A stretch of 64,000 nucleotides of DNA from Amoebophrya sp. A120 (lineage: Eukaryota > Sar > Dinophyceae > Syndiniales > Amoebophryaceae). The stretch spans positions 2,127,065-2,191,064 of the forward strand of contig CAJINV010000003.1 in NCBI GenBank assembly GCA_905178155.1, given 5' to 3'. The notes below the pieces were generated by a model, which worked only from the letters and a program-made list of their open reading frames with translations, ran no database searches and was not told the DNA's origin. Made by a program: the position numbers and the translations under genes. Below are positions 46,602 to 58,923 of this stretch, in pieces (within the stretch, counting starts at the first letter, position 1; each line of letters begins with the position of its first letter).

Positions 46602-49600
46602 CTACACCTCGTCGCTGTCCATCGAGCCCCGATTACTAGCAAGCACATCCGCAAGCACATCTGGTTGCAAATCGTCAACAACTTCAACAACGGAAGCTCT
46701 AACCGGCTCCGCAGTGACGCTTTCTCGCGTGGAGTAGACCGCGCAGCCGGGAGCACCGTCCTGCTCGACGAATGTTGATCGCCGGCCGCCCGGCCCGGAA
46801 CGTAAAAATGACGACTCGGACAACTTGGACGATCTAGTAGAGGATCTCCTAGAAGCGGAAGACCGCCGCTTCTCGGATTTCCGCTTGCCGGATACTGCAT
46901 CACCATCGGTGACGACGGCGAGAGTTGACAGCTCGACGTCCCCCAGCGCTTTCACACTCCCCGCACTACTCCTCGCTTTGGCCTGCTCTATCATGTTCTC
47001 GTGTGCGTCAAAATGCGCTTGCAAGCGTTCCTCCTTGACTTTCTCTTGCTTTTCTTTCCTTTGCTCAATTTTTTGCCTGTGATAAGAATCGGCGGCGGGG
47101 GCATTGCGTCCGATGGGAGTGCGCTTCTCGGCGTCATTGATGTGGTGGTAGACGTAGTACGCCGCGCCACCCAAGATACAGCCGCAGGCGAGCAAGACCA
47201 CGAGTACGATCCCGACCACGCTGTCTGGGTCGTCGTTCTCATCGTGGAAACTGGACGGGGTCGCTGTGCCCGTGGCGGTGGTCGGCGTGGGCGTCGGGGA
47301 AGGCGAAGGGGTCGGCGCCGGCGTCGGCAGCGTCGGCTGGACCGGCACGCTTGGTTGGGTCACCACCACCGGCGTGGGGCTGGGCGCCACGGTCCCCACG
47401 GGAGTCGGGGATGGCGTAGGCGTTGGTGCCGCGGTGACCGGCGGTGTAGGAGCTGGGGCCGGCGGGGCCGCCGTGGTCGTGAAGGTCACGGACGCGACGC
47501 TGGTGGCGGGCGACACGGAGGCGACCCCGTAGCTCGTCGAGGCCAGGTTGGTCTGCATGTTGGACTGCAGACTGCTCGCAAAGGTCGGCGTCGTCAACAG
47601 CGATTGCGTCGAGGTGGCCTGCGCAACGGGTACGACCGCAGAGAAGGAGACCGTGACCGCGAGGTTGCTAGTAGTGGTCTGCAGGGACCGTCGGTTAGAC
47701 GAGGACTCGTCCACGACCTGGCGCTCCTCTTCTGCCCGCCTGCGCACTGCCGTCAGCTGCAGGTTCTGAATGGCAGACTCCGACAAACCGCCCAGTGACG
47801 CGGCCATGGACTTGATGATTTGCTCCTTCAAGGTCGGGTCCTGCAGCGCCATCGCCGCCGTCATCGATGCCGGAATCTGCAGCGTCATGGGCACGCTCGC
47901 GGAGATGATGTCTGTGCCGGCCACGGGAACCGTGATGATGGTCGTGGTTGTGGTGGTCGTGGAGGTGGTGGTGGCGGCCGTGCGAATCAGACACTGTCCC
48001 GGCGTCGCCAGCGGTCCCGTTGCGTTCCCCGCGACCGAAGCCGACACCAGCGACATCCGCGAAAGAAATTCCCCCGTGGGCAGCTGCTTGTCGCTGGCCG
48101 TGGTGTAGTTCGTGATCACGTTTTGCGCCCACCAATTCACCAAACTGGCCTCGAACTCCTGCTGCAGTGGCTCCGATGAAGAACCCGTGCTGTTCGACAT
48201 CATTTTGGTCAGGTTGCCAGAGAGAAACATTTGCAGCATTTCCACGGTGTCCAGACCGCGATCCAGCGACAGAGAGAAGTTGGTTTTAAAATACACGTAC
48301 GAAAACACGCTGCCCGCGGCCGCGAGAGACCGACGGCGCTCCTCGGCGTCGGCCAGCAGCAGATTGCGGTCCTCCGCGGCCTCGACGATCGGTGCCACAA
48401 GTTCTTGCAGTGTCGCTGCATCTTCTGCATTTTTCATCCCGGAGGTCGTGTGAAGAAGAGCACCATCATCATCACGTCCCAACCGACGTCGGAACGGCAA
48501 AGCCAGGTGACTTGCACTGGTTTGCCCGGCGTAGTCGAGCTCCTGGTAGGTGAGCGTCACGCCGTCGGACAGAAAGGTTTGTGTGGACTTCAGGTCGTAA
48601 AAGCTGTACGCGACGAACTCCCCCGTCGCCGGCAACAAAAGTGCGTTCTCGATCTGCTCGTCGAAGCGGAAGCTCGCGTCCACCAACTGCGATTCGGATG
48701 GTGCGTGCCGCTGCCCGTCGAGGAGAAAGAGGAAGTTGACGCTGGCGTTGTAGGCCAGGGTCTCGTCCGTGCAGGTGAACACCTCCACGTTTTTGGTGTA
48801 TTCGCTGACCGTGTTCGGGCCGTACAGCACCGGTCCCTTGGTTCTCAGCAACGGCGTGGTCATCATTTCGGCGTCGGTGAACTTGGTCCCCGGCAGCCCG
48901 GTGAGGGCAGCGATGTATGCAGCCGACGGGAAGCTCGTCGAGTTCAGGACCAAAGCGAAATAATTCTGCTCGGCCGCGGTGGTCGCGAAGGTGGCTTGCG
49001 CCTGGGCGTACGCGCTCGTGTCCTCCGGCACGCCGGTGGCGCGGAACTTCAGCACCATCTTCCCCGCCACCTTGCGCTCAACGAAAGCCTCACTGAACGC
49101 GAAGGTGTCCACCATTTCGTAGTAGGTCTCGTTGTCCGGCCCGAGGCTGGTATTCACCGGCGTGGTCACGTTGTTGGCGGACGTGAGCAGAAACTCGAGC
49201 TCGAAGGAGTGCAGGTGGGTCGCGTTCACCTCAGTGAAACCGTCCAGGAACGCCGTCTGGACGTGGGTCTTCATGTAAGTGTTCATGTCCGCTTCTGAGA
49301 CCGTGACGTGCGTGAGCCACTTCATCTCCAGCTCTAAAATCACAAAGTTGTAGGTAAACTCGCAGGTGTCGGTGGCGCCGTGGTCCCGCAGGCTGCCCGC
49401 GGTGGCGCGGCCCTCCCGCAGGAGGAGGGTGGAATCCCCGAAGGACGACAAACCGAGTAAAACCTGCTGCTCGAAGGCGTCTTCGAAACGGCTTTTCGAT
49501 GCTGTTGCGTTGTTGTTCGCGTCGATCGCCTCCTGCCCCGGCACGTCGGTCGCGTTGTAGAACTGGCAGTCCAGACTGTTCACGCCGTACGGAATGCTGT

Positions 49601-52600
49601 ACCACTGCATGGCGCCGCCTGCCGAGGTGCTCCCGCACGCCTCTTTCATCAGCGTGCAGCGGTTGGGGTCCTCCGTGCCGGCGTACCGGTAAAAGCCCTT
49701 GCACGCGGGCTCGGCTTGGCACAGATCGTGGCAAGCCTCCACGGTCACCACGTTCGTGTGGTACTTGAGCGCGCGCGCAGCGATGTCCGAGCAGTGATGC
49801 CCCACCGCAGCGCCGTACTGACAGGCTGCATTACCGTTGGTGGGGAGGAAGTCCGCTGTTGAGTTGTAAAGGATTTTTGTTTCAGGATTTTTGATCCGGG
49901 CCAGTTGGAGGCACTAGCGATATGGCATTGTACGTTTGAATGTTGACTCTTGAGCAAGATCATGATCTGGAGATTTCTTTGATGACAATGAGTCGTGAGA
50001 AGACAGAGTTAAAGTTATGCCCTACTTTTATACGTTCTTACACAAAAGACCCTATAAAAACATTAACATGTACTTTTCTCCCGACAGACTGAGTTTTGGT
50101 CGGCGGTTGCGTACGGCTTGCAGCTGTTGGCTGACGGAACGAAGGACAACGTCCGCCCGTCAGATTCGGTGCACACATGATCGCGAACACCGTCCCCATC
50201 GCAGTCGTGGTACTCGTAGTTTTCCCGGTTCGCCGCGCAGAACCGGGCCGGCACGGGACACACGGATGAGGCGAGTGCGCCCAGCATGCACACCTTGGAG
50301 GCGGTCTTGAAGGTGCTGAGCGGCACCGAATTGGTGGGCAGAATGTAGGGGTGGAATCTGGTCGAGCCCGTGACCAGGGTCTCGGAGCGCACGCTGTGCA
50401 GGTAGCACCTCGCGGTTCCGCGTTCAACCCCGTGGTCCCACCCGACACACAAAGCCTCCACACTGCACACCTGCGAGCACTTCCCCACGTCGGCTTCCGG
50501 GAAGGAGTAGGTGTTGGTACACGGCCTGCCAGAGCAGTCACTGAAGTAGCCGTGCTGGGTCGCGTCGATCTGCAGGTAGGTGAAGGTTTTCGGGAACCGC
50601 CCCGTGACCGCGCAGTCGGGAAACGACGGCTCGTCCTCCGGCGTGAACCCGGGAAGCAGTGGGTACTGGTGCCCGAAGGTGTTGGCCAGGTCGTCCAGCA
50701 TCTTGTCCCGGTTCGCCGTCGTGTAGTCCAGCGTGATAGTGTAGTCCACCAGCAGCGTCAACGGCTGCATCATCATCGACGGCGACGTCGTCGGCAAACC
50801 GGTCGGCGACGGGTAGTTGCCCGCCAGCTGGCGCACATTCACGGCGGCGGTTGCGGTCGCCAGCGAAAACGCGGGCTTCTGCAGGATGGTCACGTCCAGG
50901 GACGTGACGGTGGGAGCGATCACGCCCTCGTACACTTCGTCACCCGTGGTGCCCGCGGTGAACCCGCGTACGATTCCGGCCGGGAACGAGGTGGCTGCCA
51001 GCGAGAGCAAATCGGCACTGTTCAAGGTGGCGTTGCCCGCGTTCGTGCCGACCCGCAGCATTTCGACGGTCATCTTCGCGGAGAACGTTTGGTAGGTCCG
51101 GCACCCTGTGAGTGCGGGATCCGAACCCGCCGCCGCTTGCGCCAAGAGTACGTCGAAGTTGCCGGAGACTTCGACCAGCGTCGCCGACACCGTGGCGGAC
51201 TTGATCGTGGCCGAGCCCAGCGCAAGCGTCAGCCCCACGGCGGCCGCTTGAGCCAGTTGCGTGGTCAGACTCGTCTTGAACGTACTCGCCATGGTGCCCG
51301 CCTCCGAACCAGACACGTCCACGCGTTTGGCCAAGGTAGCGCGCGTGCTCGCGGCGGTGGTGTCGGCCAGCAAGATCGCGAAACTCACCTTCACGGTCGC
51401 AGACGACGCCTGGAGGCGACGCGGCGCGATGGAAATATCGTCCGACGAGGAAAGCAATCGGCGACTTGATGCCACCAATGGCGCAGGAAAGGAATACACG
51501 ACGCCCTGCACGTCCAACGCCGTAATATCCGCACTGCCGATACCTGCCGCAATAGCGACGCGGGTGCCTGTTTATTTTTGTATTGCAACAGAATCGTCGC
51601 GGTAGCGCTATGTTGACACGTGCTTGGCTTGGCCTTCAAGTTATGGTTAATCTGAATCTGTCTGATCGCTGTACAAAAAAAAATTCGTAAATGACTACTT
51701 AAGTACATGATCTTCATCGTCACCATAGATTCATTATCATTTGCTTGTTGCATTCACCAAAAATGAAGCTATACGCTCAATGAGCCCCATGTCCGCGTTC
51801 AGTTCCGCTGCCGTTGTGGATCCCAAGCCTTCAACCGTGAGTGTCAGGTCCGAATAGAACGCCGAGTAGGTGTCGTTCGCGGTTGCATTCACGTAGTAAT
51901 TCGCGCGGGCGGCTGCTGCCGCGGCTAGCAACGTGTCCGTGGCATTCAAGCGGATACACGAGTAGGGCTGAAACGAGTAGCGCACCGGATTCACAGGTGA
52001 CGGTTCCAGATACGACTTTCGCAGGATCAGCTGGGAGTCCACCATGGAGAGCCCGTTGTTCATGGCAGTCGAGGCGTTCATCGCTTGGAACAAGGCCGGG
52101 TCCGACTTTGTGTTCACGCCCGTCGGCTCCTCGATGGTGACCACACGCCCGGTTTTGTCCAGTACGGCCGCCACGCGCGCGACGGTCGCGGTGGAGGGCA
52201 GCGACACCTGAAAGCCGATGCGGCGGTGCATGTCCATCCGCGTGATGATGACCTCGGTGGTGTTTTCGTGCACCAGCTGCACTCCGTTGGCATCCGTCAG
52301 GTTCACCGTCTCCGTGAAGTTCACCAGCGTGTAATTCACGTGCGTGTCGTCCATTCGGAGCACGTTTCCGTAGTTCTGCAGCAGCGTGAACGTGTCGAAA
52401 AGCACGGTCTGCGTGTTCACCGCCGGAAACGGCGTCGTCATCGGGGAAACGGCGGACCCGCTAACACGCTCGTGCAACAAAGTTTCGGTCGCAATCCCGT
52501 TGTCGCGCAAAATGTCCAGCACCGCGTTCCCCAAGATAGCCGGGGTCGCGAGCTGGGCGTGCATCGCCTCCGCCTCCGCTTCCGAAATCAGCATGTCGTG

Positions 52601-53635
52601 CGGGTTCTCGGCGGGCAGCAGTTCGTGGTATCTCTGGAAGCTGAACTGCACTTCCACGTCGTACATGTCGTAGGGGAACCCGCACTTGAGCTCGAAACTG
52701 CACTCCGGCAACGCCGTTTCCGTCACGTTGGGCGCAATCAAGTTATCAAACGCCGTGTCCAGCTGCACGGTCTCGCCCGAGGCCGGTGTGAACAGCGTCG
52801 CCAGCTGCGCGTCGAACGAGGTCCTGAAGGCGGCTTTGAACTCCGAGTGCGTACTGCCCGCGTCGTCATACAGTGCCAACGCCAGCTGCTCCGCCATCAC
52901 GCTGTCCGCCTGCGAATTCGCGTTTCCGCGGAAGTTGCCGCTGCTGTCGACGATCACACTGGGGAACGCCAGCCGCAAAGTGTACTCGATCGTCAACTTC
53001 AGCGTGTGGTAGTACTTGCTGAGCACCGGCCCCGTCGGCGCGAGGGCCTGGACCGTGACGGTCCAGTTCGAGAATCGGTCGATGTGGTCGAACACCGTGG
53101 GATCAGAGGTGGTCAGGTTCAGGGCCAGAATGGCGTCCAGCACGGCTTTCTTCATCACATCCTGCGTCAAGGAAGTCACAATCCGGTCGTTCTCGGTCGT
53201 GGCCGTGGTGGCCGCCGTGCGCACCAACTGAGGGTACAGGGTGCCCGAGATCTCCGTCACGTTCACGTTGCAGGTTTTGTTTTCACGCGCAGTCAGCACG
53301 GCATCTTGAATAGAAGTGTACTGCTTGGTGGTGACGGGGTAGGTGACCGCAGTCGGCAAACCGGCGGCCACGTCGGATCCGATGGCAGCCAGTTCGCGTC
53401 GGGAAACGCCGTCTTGAGCATTGTCCTCCTCGTCGTTCGCGAGCCAAACGACACGATTGCTGTCCGCAGCGAAGGTAGCGGGGTTGTAGTTCGGCTGCAG
53501 GTAGAATTGCCCCACTTCTGTCTCCTGTCCGGCTTCCTGCCCACTGACCACTGCTGGGCTCAGCCACAATGCAGTTGCGACGGCGCAAAGCGCAAGCCTC
53601 TGCAGGTAGGATCCTGCAATGGGTCCTGCTTTCAT
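46602..53635 (-). CDS. Secreted single-pass surface protein with SEA-like and PAN/Apple-like modules (three exons)
   Basis: Model: exons 53635-51775, 51567-50074 and 49855-46602, GT-AG and phase-consistent, giving 2202 residues from MKAGPIAGSYLQRL; an in-frame ATG at 53689 adds 18 residues. A clear signal peptide (LALCAVATALWLSPAVVSGQ) is followed by repeated ~200-residue beta/alpha extracellular modules rich in N-glycosylation sites, several ending with RRL-type segments (SSRRLLSSSDD, SSNRRSLQTTTSN), resembling SEA-like domains. Two Cys-rich stretches, near the exon 2-3 junction (CSQVCSVEALCVGWDHG) and at the start of exon 3 (CHDLCQAEPACKGFYRY), match PAN/Apple logic. A Pro/Thr stalk, a transmembrane helix (VVGIVLVVLLACGCILGGAA) and a basic tail follow. 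An adhesion or host-interaction role is speculation. Confidence 0.8.
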
Positions 53636-53689
53636 CGTGGTCCCACTGCAACTGCTAGTCTTCCACATGGTCAGAGCCAGTTCCCTCAT

Positions 53690-54503
53690 GATCGGTGGGT
53701 CCGATGAGTTTGAGTAGAGCGAAAATGGCAATTTGAAAAGAAGATCATCAGGAAAATCTTCTTGTCCGGGGAAAGAGAAGAATTTGTGAAAAATCAAACA
53801 CGAAAAATTAAAAACTGAATGGTAGGAAATTAATGTATTGGGATGAGGGTGACACGAAACTGCGCAGTATGAAATGAAAGAAAGCATGAAAAAGTGCCAT
53901 ACTCCGGCGTTTCTTCAAAAAGGTATTACTTTAGTAGTGCGTTGTACGATGACGAAATCGCTAAACCGATCATTCTGAAGCACGCACGAGGATGCACGAT
54001 AGAAACGTTTAATATCTGACGTACGAAAGAACCGCCACTGGGCAATTGGACGATAGACCGACTTTCACTTTACTTCCGCAGGTGCATGAAATCTAAGTTG
54101 TACGACAACGACAGAAGAGCGCCGAGCTGCTGCTAATCCTAATGCTATTCCTCCATACTAAGAAACCGATGCAAGGACGAAACCGACATCTGGAATGTAA
54201 TTGAAAGTTTGGTGACGACAACAGGCAGTACCGACGGTATGAGAGAGATAGTCAAGCACCGAAAGCAGTTCTAATACTCGTGTTCATAGGCGTAGGGTAG
54301 TGCAGTCTAGAAAGTACGAGGTATATATAAAGCAAGAAGAACTGGCTACAATGTCCAGGCTCTCGCGAGCTGCGTTGGAGACGCTGAGTGCGGCGTCCTT
54401 CGACGCGACAATGGAGGATGCAGTTTCTCCAAGTTTCTCGAGTACTAGCGCTTTACGCCTTGGTTTTTTGTCGTCGCTACTGCCAGCCAGAAAATGTTGC
54501 GCA
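53690..54503. other. Intergenic, nothing certain
   Basis: Contains the promoter side of the surface-protein gene. A 78-residue minus frame at 54284-54520 overlaps the next gene's stop in another frame and could be a missed last exon, but no phase-correct junction was found. Confidence 0.4.
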
Positions 54504-55106
54504 TCAAGATTCACGATCACGAATGCGGTTTGGAGGCATAATGTTTTCGCTCTCTGTTTCCCTGAGCAAGTGCATCAAAATATACTCTGGCCTCAGGTTC
54601 TGGAACTTGCGCCAATCGCGATAGCGTACCCGGGCCGCCAAGGAAGGATCAGCTATACTGCGATAAACACGCACAACATCCTCGACTCTGCATTTGAAGA
54701 AACCAATTGCGCCGCCCGGATTCATCGCTCGCACGCCTTGCTGCGCGCGGACGTCGGCTGACGTCGAATTAGCGTCATCCCTTGAAAGCATATCCCGTAT
54801 AGAGTCGAGCTCTGCAAGAAGCTGCTCCACGTCTCCGTCTCTCGCCGCCCTTATGCTCCGAGAGGCTGCTGAACCCGCTTCTCTGCCTCCCGGGCGCTTC
54901 TCGAAATCGATCCTCACCAGAGCGCGCGGCTCGTTTTTTCTCTTTGCCGAGCGAATCAAGGGCGTGCCAGAAAGCTCTCGGGTCGCTTTTTTGTTCTTCT
55001 TCTTCCCATCTCGCAATAGCCTGTCTAGACCTGCTTTGTTCAATTTCGGAGGGGGCATCAGCACTTTCATCAAATCCTCCTCCATTTTCCGTGCATCGCT
55101 GCTCAT
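54504..55106 (-). CDS. Hypothetical basic protein
   Basis: Frame of 200 residues from ATG 55106 (MSSDARKMEEDLMK) to TGA 54504; the frame stays open upstream to 55268 without an ATG, so an upstream exon is possible. It begins with a charged helix and a Lys-rich patch (RDGKKKNKKATREL). It ends with an ordered-looking segment, VEDVVRVYRSIADPSLAARV followed by YRDWRKFQNLRPEY. No signal peptide or membrane helix. I do not recognise the family; a nuclear or RNA-associated protein would fit the charge, as inference only. Confidence 0.5.
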   Translation of the reverse strand: MSSDARKMEEDLMKVLMPPPKLNKAGLDRLLRDGKKKNKKATRELSGTPLIRSAKRKNEPRALVRIDFEKRPGGREAGSAASRSIRAARDGDVEQLLAELDSIRDMLSRDDANSTSADVRAQQGVRAMNPGGAIGFFKCRVEDVVRVYRSIADPSLAARVRYRDWRKFQNLRPEYILMHLLRETESENIMPPNRIRDRES

Positions 55107-55909
55107 CTTCGGATCCCGACCGCCAAGACCTACTTGGCCCGCTGACCTGTGCTTCTTCAAGCCACGGTAGATATGACACCCCGGCGGTTTTTTCTCCGAT
55201 GTTACTGTTAACGTGCATACTGTTCTTTCTACCTTGTTTCTACCATGAAATCTTCTGCTAGATGACAAAACGTCGCACCAAAATATCTACGGACAATCTT
55301 TCAGGCTGCCGATGGAGTCTCGTCTCAACATTCATGGACCCACAGCCACACCAAAAAGGATAAATAGAAGTCTTGGCTGTAAATCTCTCTCGAGAACCTG
55401 TCAGAAATTCACAAAACGCCGTTGCAGAGCCAAGCAAGTAGTCCTTTTCAGTACAGATAGATACTAGCGGCTAAGGGTTGATCACAACTGCATCTTCAAA
55501 AAACCAAGCAGTGGAGCTGTAGTATACCTTCAAGATAGATTTTCACGTATATTCATCACGATTCCGTCCACCACTATGTCCGGGAACGACTGGCTATGCC
55601 AAGCAGTAAAAACAGACACCCGGCAGTCGACAATCGCATGCGCACCAGCTGAGAGTGCAGGAGGTGCAGCCATTTGATGCGTACTCAATAGCAATAGTCG
55701 TTTCATTTGAGCGAGGTTCCAAAGCGCGCAGGCTCGACACTTAACACCACTCAAGTGTAGTTCGCGAGGGCTCCTGCACGAGACGGAGTTTCAACTCGTA
55801 ATATTCGGTGCAAAGCTTCACAGCAGCATGCACACAAGCACAGCGTGATTTTCATTTTTCGGGAATAAATCGACGAGAATATATCTTGCCTGTCGTGCTG
55901 AATTCGTCC
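55107..55909. other. Intergenic, nothing recognised
   Basis: No gene or repeat was seen between the hypothetical gene and the H4-fold gene's stop; 55107-55268 is an open extension of the former. Confidence 0.4.
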
Positions 55910-56842
55910 TCAAGCGCTACCGAATCCCAATATTGGGTTCCCGCGGCGCTTGAGCGCAAGCAGCACGTCTTTGGGCTGCACCGTATTTCTTCGCGCATGC
56001 TTCATGTAGGCCAACGCGTCCCCCAGGGTGGCCTCTAAAAACAGGGCCATGGCCACCCGGCATTCCTTGTAACTGCCGCTCGAAATCCGGCGGACCCCGC
56101 CGCGGCGGGCCAGGCGTCGAATACTGGCTCGGGTAAGACTCCTCATGCGGTCCTCCCGGGTTATGGCGAGTTTCGATCTGTCTGCCTGGAGCGCGAAGGA
56201 CGCGTTTGCCTTCTGCAGTGCGGCTTTGCTAAAGTGGGTCGCTGCAGCCCAGGACGTCGAGGAGCTGCTTTTCATCAGGTTCTTTTGCGGCTGCTTGACG
56301 TCCTTGTCGTAGCATGGTAATTTTTTGTCCGCCAAGTCTAGCCCGAGTAGCCCTCGGCTGCCGTACTTCTTCTGTTGCTGGTCCACGTAATTCGCGTGGT
56401 CAATCTTCTGAAAACTCTCCAGCAGACTCTGGTTGGCGGCGTGTCCCTTCTTCATCGCCATCTTGCTTTGCGCATCGAAGGCGTCGTACAGTGGGGCCTT
56501 TTTGTCGTTGTAGGAGTACGAGAAGTTGATGTCCTTTTCGCGCAGGTTCTGGAACGACGTTTTTATCCCCTTACTGTCAATGGTGTAGTGGTCGACATCC
56601 TTTGCCACCAGTGCATAGTTATTTATTCCCTGCTGGGCTCCGATGTTGTGATCGAATGGATGCGAGTGCAGCTCCTCCTGCTGTTGGAACTGGTGCATCG
56701 CCACCGCGGCTTTCTGTTTCGAGTCCTTCACACTTATGGGCAACTTCAGGTCCGCTTCGGTCCACGCCATTTTGTCAAATTTGAAATCGCCGTCGTGGGG
56801 GTCAAGCCCCTTCTTGTGCTTGCCCGCCGGATAATCGTCCAT
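55910..56842 (-). CDS. Histone H4-fold protein with long N-terminal extension
   Basis: Single frame of 310 residues from ATG 56842 (MDDYPAGKHKKGLDP) to TGA 55910. The last ~85 residues are an unmistakable, divergent histone H4 core: ASIRRLARRGGVRRIS (H4 PAIRRLARRGGVKRIS), AYMKHARRNTVQPKDVLLAL (H4 [20 protein letters not shown]) and a GFG-type end (ILGFGSA). The canonical Gly/Lys-rich tail is absent. In its place is a ~220-residue extension without low complexity (YDAFDAQSKMAMKKGHAANQ, KIDHANYVDQQQKKYGSRG) that I do not recognise. No intron interrupts the join, so it is one polypeptide as read. H4 pairs with H3 in nucleosomes; dinoflagellates keep divergent histones at low level beside DVNP. 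This may be a variant or a repurposed H4 fold rather than bulk H4. Confidence 0.88.
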   Translation of the reverse strand: MDDYPAGKHKKGLDPHDGDFKFDKMAWTEADLKLPISVKDSKQKAAVAMHQFQQQEELHSHPFDHNIGAQQGINNYALVAKDVDHYTIDSKGIKTSFQNLREKDINFSYSYNDKKAPLYDAFDAQSKMAMKKGHAANQSLLESFQKIDHANYVDQQQKKYGSRGLLGLDLADKKLPCYDKDVKQPQKNLMKSSSSTSWAAATHFSKAALQKANASFALQADRSKLAITREDRMRSLTRASIRRLARRGGVRRISSGSYKECRVAMALFLEATLGDALAYMKHARRNTVQPKDVLLALKRRGNPILGFGSA

Positions 56843-57471
56843 TGTTGCTCTCGATATGATCTTGGAGTTCGTACGTACTTGCTCCTTGTGTTCTGTTCAA
56901 TATCAAAGAGAAGTAGTTTTTGACTTGTTACGTACTTCCTAGATTTTCAAAAGAGCGTGCTCAAAGACATGTATGTATAGTATGCTGTAAAAACCTATGC
57001 GCATCACGCCCGAGACCGGGTGCTCGCGTGATGTGTAAGTAGTTGTCCGTCAAGAAAAAGAGCGAAAAACCAAGACTGTCAACATTGCACACGATCTGGT
57101 GTATCTGTTTCTGAATGGTAAACCAGAATCTCTACCAGAAAAGCTGCCGGCTGGCGCCATCGAAAGATAGACGCGACAAAAATCATGAAAGATACCGCCA
57201 GGATCGAGAAAAGCAAAAGTAGGAGCACACTGAAGTTCTTGCATGGAAGTGTTGCGTTGAAAATGGAAACACCGCCTCAGTGATGTGGTGCTGTTGCAGT
57301 CTACACATTTTTCACCATTGTGTTTGTTCTCTTCTGTCATCTGCTCGTGCGCTCATACGCCATGCTTGTAGTTACGGAACAATCTCAATCGTTCTTGTGG
57401 ACGGAAAAAACAAGTCGTGAATCCACCGATTCATCATCTTCATCGTGACCACGACAAAACCTTGCCTTGCC
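56843..57471. other. Intergenic, nothing recognised
   Basis: Upstream of the H4-fold gene. Open frames here have no start or domain support. Confidence 0.4.
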
Positions 57472-58021
57472 CTAGCGCCCGCTGAAACCCGCGAGGCGCG
57501 GCGGCGGAATCTGGACCTTCCGCAGTGCCTCGGTGTGAGAGACCGCCGCGTTTCGCAGCGTGCTCCGCAACTGGTCCAATTTTTTCAGCGTGTCCGACGA
57601 GGCCTTCTCCGCGCGCTCCGCGGTGGCCTTGGCACTTGCCGTTTCGCTCTTCTGCTTGATTAGTTCTGCTTCGACATCGACGATTCGCGGAGCAGATCCT
57701 GCGGTGTTGTGCAGTGAGTGACTAGTGGATCAAAAAAATTTCAATGCAGACACAACAAATTCTGTTTTTTGGAAATTCAAATTCATTACACTGCCCGTTT
57801 GTTCAATCTTCAAGTGATCATGTTCCTGGTCCTCGTCTTTACAAACGGAGCACTAAAGTACCGCTCCCCGACGCAGAGAAAGGAACGCTGCCCGAGAAAG
57901 ATTCCGCTTCCACCGGAAGCGTACCCGCGTTTTGCACGATTGTCGGAGGTGCCTGCCGCAGTGCCATGGCTGGATAGCACGCACCCGCAAGAACGAGGGA
58001 AAAACACTTCCAGGACACCAT
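57472..58021 (-). CDS. Small secreted protein with helical tail (two exons)
   Basis: Model: exons 58021-57862 and 57698-57472 joined by a GT-AG intron of 163 nt in phase 1, giving 128 residues from ATG 58021 to TAG 57472. The N-terminus MVSWKCFSLVLAGACYPAMA is a probable signal peptide, followed by a short Gly/Ser-rich spacer (FSASGSG). A charged, Ala/Lys/Glu-rich helix (VEAELIKQKSETASAKATAE, LKKLDQLRSTLRNA) leads to a Pro-rich end (KVQIPPPRLAGFSGR). No known domain. A small secreted coiled-coil protein is consistent with the parasite secretome suggested by neighbours; function unknown. Confidence 0.66.
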
Positions 58022-58302
58022 CCTTTCGTGTCAAGATCTCGACGCTCCAGCCATATCCTACGCTAAAGGAAGTTGATCTGCGTGTGTGCATCTTGTGACA
58101 GCACAATCCACCACTCGGTCACGCCATCTCTCAGGTTGGTCGAACATGCGCTGCTCTTGCAAGAGCAAGAGGTAAAAAGCGGTAAGCAACACCTGCTCGT
58201 GGTCGTGTGCAATAATATTCAAGGGTTGCTACAACGAGGCCATAATTCCCGCTACGCCTTTTATTGATGCATCGGATCCGCAACAAGCAGCTGCTGACGC
58301 CC

Positions 58303-58923
58303 CTACAGAACGGAGCCTTCTGCCTGCAAGCCGCCGGCGGGATTCTGCGCAGCCCGCAATTGTGCCGGGCGGTAATTCAAAGCTGAGGCCATCAGCACCT
58401 TCTTCTCGGAAAGCAAGGCCTGACACCGTGGATGGATTTTCTCGTCTCGGTCTGAAGGCGGACAGAGGTAAAAGGATTCCTGTCTCGCAGCAGCGGTCGG
58501 GCTCGTCGAGTTGCCCGAGGTCGTGTTCGCAGCCAATCGTGCAGCTTCCCCCAAAAAATCAACCGCCGCTCCTTCTGCTTTGCCTTTATTTGCTTCTTGA
58601 CTCTTCTCCTCAGGCGGCACGCCAGAAAAGACGCGCGAGTCGTTGTTGGCCTCCCCCCGTGCGCGCTCACGGGCTCGAAGTAGCCTTTTGATTCGAGACC
58701 GAAGACCTGGGCCGTAGAGGCCTGCCGCCTGCCCCTGGTCCAAATCGAGATCGGCAACACCCCGGGTCCGCGACGACCAGCCCAAAACAGTCACGTCCAG
58801 GCTCGGATCGAGGTTCACCTCCCGGGTCAAGAAACGCAGCAGGATGAGCGGAAAACCGACCAGCACGAAGGGCACCGAGCGTGTGAAGATGCGAACTAAC
58901 CAACGACGAGGTAGAACCCACTA
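58303..58923 (-). CDS. 3' exon of an unidentified single-helix membrane protein (5' end unresolved)
   Basis: Open frame from a probable acceptor (ctcgtag|tgggtt at 58923) to TAA/TGA-type stop at 58303, ~206 residues. It opens with basic residues and a hydrophobic helix (VPFVLVGFPLILLRFLTRE), then Arg-rich, Ala-rich and low-complexity segments (RIKRLLRARERARGEANN). No ATG precedes the helix in frame, so an upstream exon is missing; a candidate ATG at ~59022 does not join in phase. No family recognised. It could be a non-coding open frame, hence the low confidence. Confidence 0.4.

Noticed and set aside
52085-53707. 540-residue plus-strand open frame
   Set aside because: Antisense to the surface-protein exon; His/Arg/Val-rich composition is the typical shadow of GC-rich coding on the other strand, with no domain.
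54284-54520. Possible last exon or frameshifted end of the hypothetical gene
   Set aside because: Overlaps the stop in another frame, but no GT-AG or direct-repeat junction joins the two in phase.
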